Below are positions 4,862 to 5,138 of a stretch of 5,138 bases of DNA, piece by piece. The position numbers and the translations under genes were made by a program. Every line of letters starts with the position of its first letter. The first letter of the stretch is position 1. Under the pieces are notes generated by a model, which was not told where the DNA came from, did no database searches, and saw nothing but the letters and a program-made list of their open reading frames with translations. The stretch comes from an uncultured Clostridia bacterium. GTDB taxonomy: Bacteria; Bacillota; Clostridia; Peptostreptococcales; Anaerovoracaceae. Location: the NCBI GenBank assembly GCA_934277655.1, contig CAKQVC010000171.1, forward strand, positions 1-5,138, given 5' to 3'.

Positions 4862-5138
4862 CCGGCGGTGCCGAACGGACACGCATTCTTGTTCCAGCTG
4901 AACAAGGGAATCGGGTGAGAATCCCGGACACGGAAAGAAGTCAGCCCATTGGATTCGCAGGCAGCGAATCCGGACAGCGCGCGATCCGCGCAGGAATCTG
5001 CGGCAGACTTCCCAAAGTAGCTGTATTTCTAAAGCATTGTTTTCCGTACGGAGTAATCCGCGCGCGGTGAAAACCGGTCATTGGAAGGGCTGTCATGGCC
5101 CGGAGAGAAGGCTGAAGCAATGCGTTTGCGCGAAAAAG
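4862..5138 (+). promoter_or_regulatory. Large cobalamin riboswitch, 3' end cut off by the window
   Basis: The 5' half has CGGTGCC (4866-4872), a P2-like hairpin, a P3 hairpin CTTGTTC/GAACAAG (4888-4894 with 4900-4906), then AACAAGGGAA and GGGTGAGAATCCC (4913-4925), matching the AGGGAA...GGTGnAAATCC core well. The distal part has GGAGTAATCC (5050-5059) and GTCATTGGAAGGGC...CCCGGAGAGAAGGC (5077-5112), matching the GYCACTGGGAA...CGGGAAGGC arm of full-size class I riboswitches. The sequence then runs GAAGC to AAAAAG at the edge. The family's final CCAGGAGACCTGCC box would follow outside the window. The stretch expected to read CCCGCCACTGTA directly after the core is interrupted: about 75 extra bases (4937-5011) fold into their own hairpins before CCC...GCTGTA (5011-5024). 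The regulated gene, probably cobalamin or cobalt uptake, synthesis, or a B12-dependent or B12-independent enzyme, is beyond the right edge. Confidence 0.72.
4937..5011 (+). other. Hairpin-rich insertion within the second aptamer
   Basis: GAAGTC (4937-4942) pairs with GACTTC (5006-5011) and encloses two hairpins: GGATTCGC/GCGAATCC (4951-4958 with 4964-4971, loop AGGCA) and GCGCG/CGCGC (4977-4981 with 4987-4991). A third hairpin, GGAATCTG (4993-5000) with CAGA-c-TTCC (5004-5012), competes with the outer helix. The segment lies where the P6/J6-3 region of the aptamer is normally short. Confidence 0.5.

Noticed and set aside
4618..4905. Minus-strand open reading frame of 95 codons
   Set aside because: It overlaps the terminator and second aptamer in antisense, with low-complexity Ala/Cys/His content and no family resemblance.
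4813..5070. Plus-strand open reading frame of 85 codons
   Set aside because: It runs through the second riboswitch core, lacks a ribosome site and has an Arg/Gly-rich composition typical of translated GC-rich RNA.

Overview
The window looks like chromosomal DNA of a gut-type clostridium, most likely Lachnospiraceae. The grounds are moderate-to-low GC genes, strong AGGAG-type ribosome binding sites, a sigma-A promoter close to consensus, a small protein of the clostridial CD1871A CXXC type, and a membrane 4Fe-4S protein with the CYSCPAA/CPIGA signature common in Clostridia. This is family recognition by eye; no search was run.

Layout. Positions 1-232 hold no gene, only a near-perfect 27-base palindrome (13-39) and a strong hairpin terminator (176-221). 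A minus-strand operon follows, read from 2239 down to 233. Its genes are a 46-residue CXXC membrane microprotein (2099-2239), a polytopic membrane 4Fe-4S protein whose start overlaps the microprotein's end (1219-2106, possibly 2115), and a thioredoxin-fold lipoprotein with a CKPC active site (233-1177). Divergent from it is a plus-strand two-component system: an OmpR-type response regulator (start best placed at the TTG at 2377) and a HAMP-type histidine kinase (3054-4226), overlapping by 4 bases. The shared intergenic region carries a good TTGACT-17-TATAAT promoter for the regulator and two dyads that could be operators.

The three minus-strand products look like one redox module. Low-potential electrons held by cytoplasmic ferredoxin-type clusters could pass through the membrane protein, perhaps by way of the microprotein's CMEC motif, to the thioredoxin-like lipoprotein outside the membrane. 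The divergent kinase and regulator probably control it. The electron path is inference.

The last 900 bases (4227-5138) contain no credible protein gene on either strand but are full of RNA structure on the plus strand. In order: an IS200/IS605-end-like hairpin that supplies the kinase stop codon, a candidate promoter (4317-4345), a compact cobalamin-type riboswitch aptamer (4437-4541), a chain of helices, an intrinsic terminator (4729-4756) with a competing 8-bp antiterminator pairing, and a second, larger cobalamin-type riboswitch that runs off the right edge. The two aptamers in series, of different architecture and separated by a terminator with no gene between them, are the most unusual part of the window. 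The gene they control lies beyond 5138.
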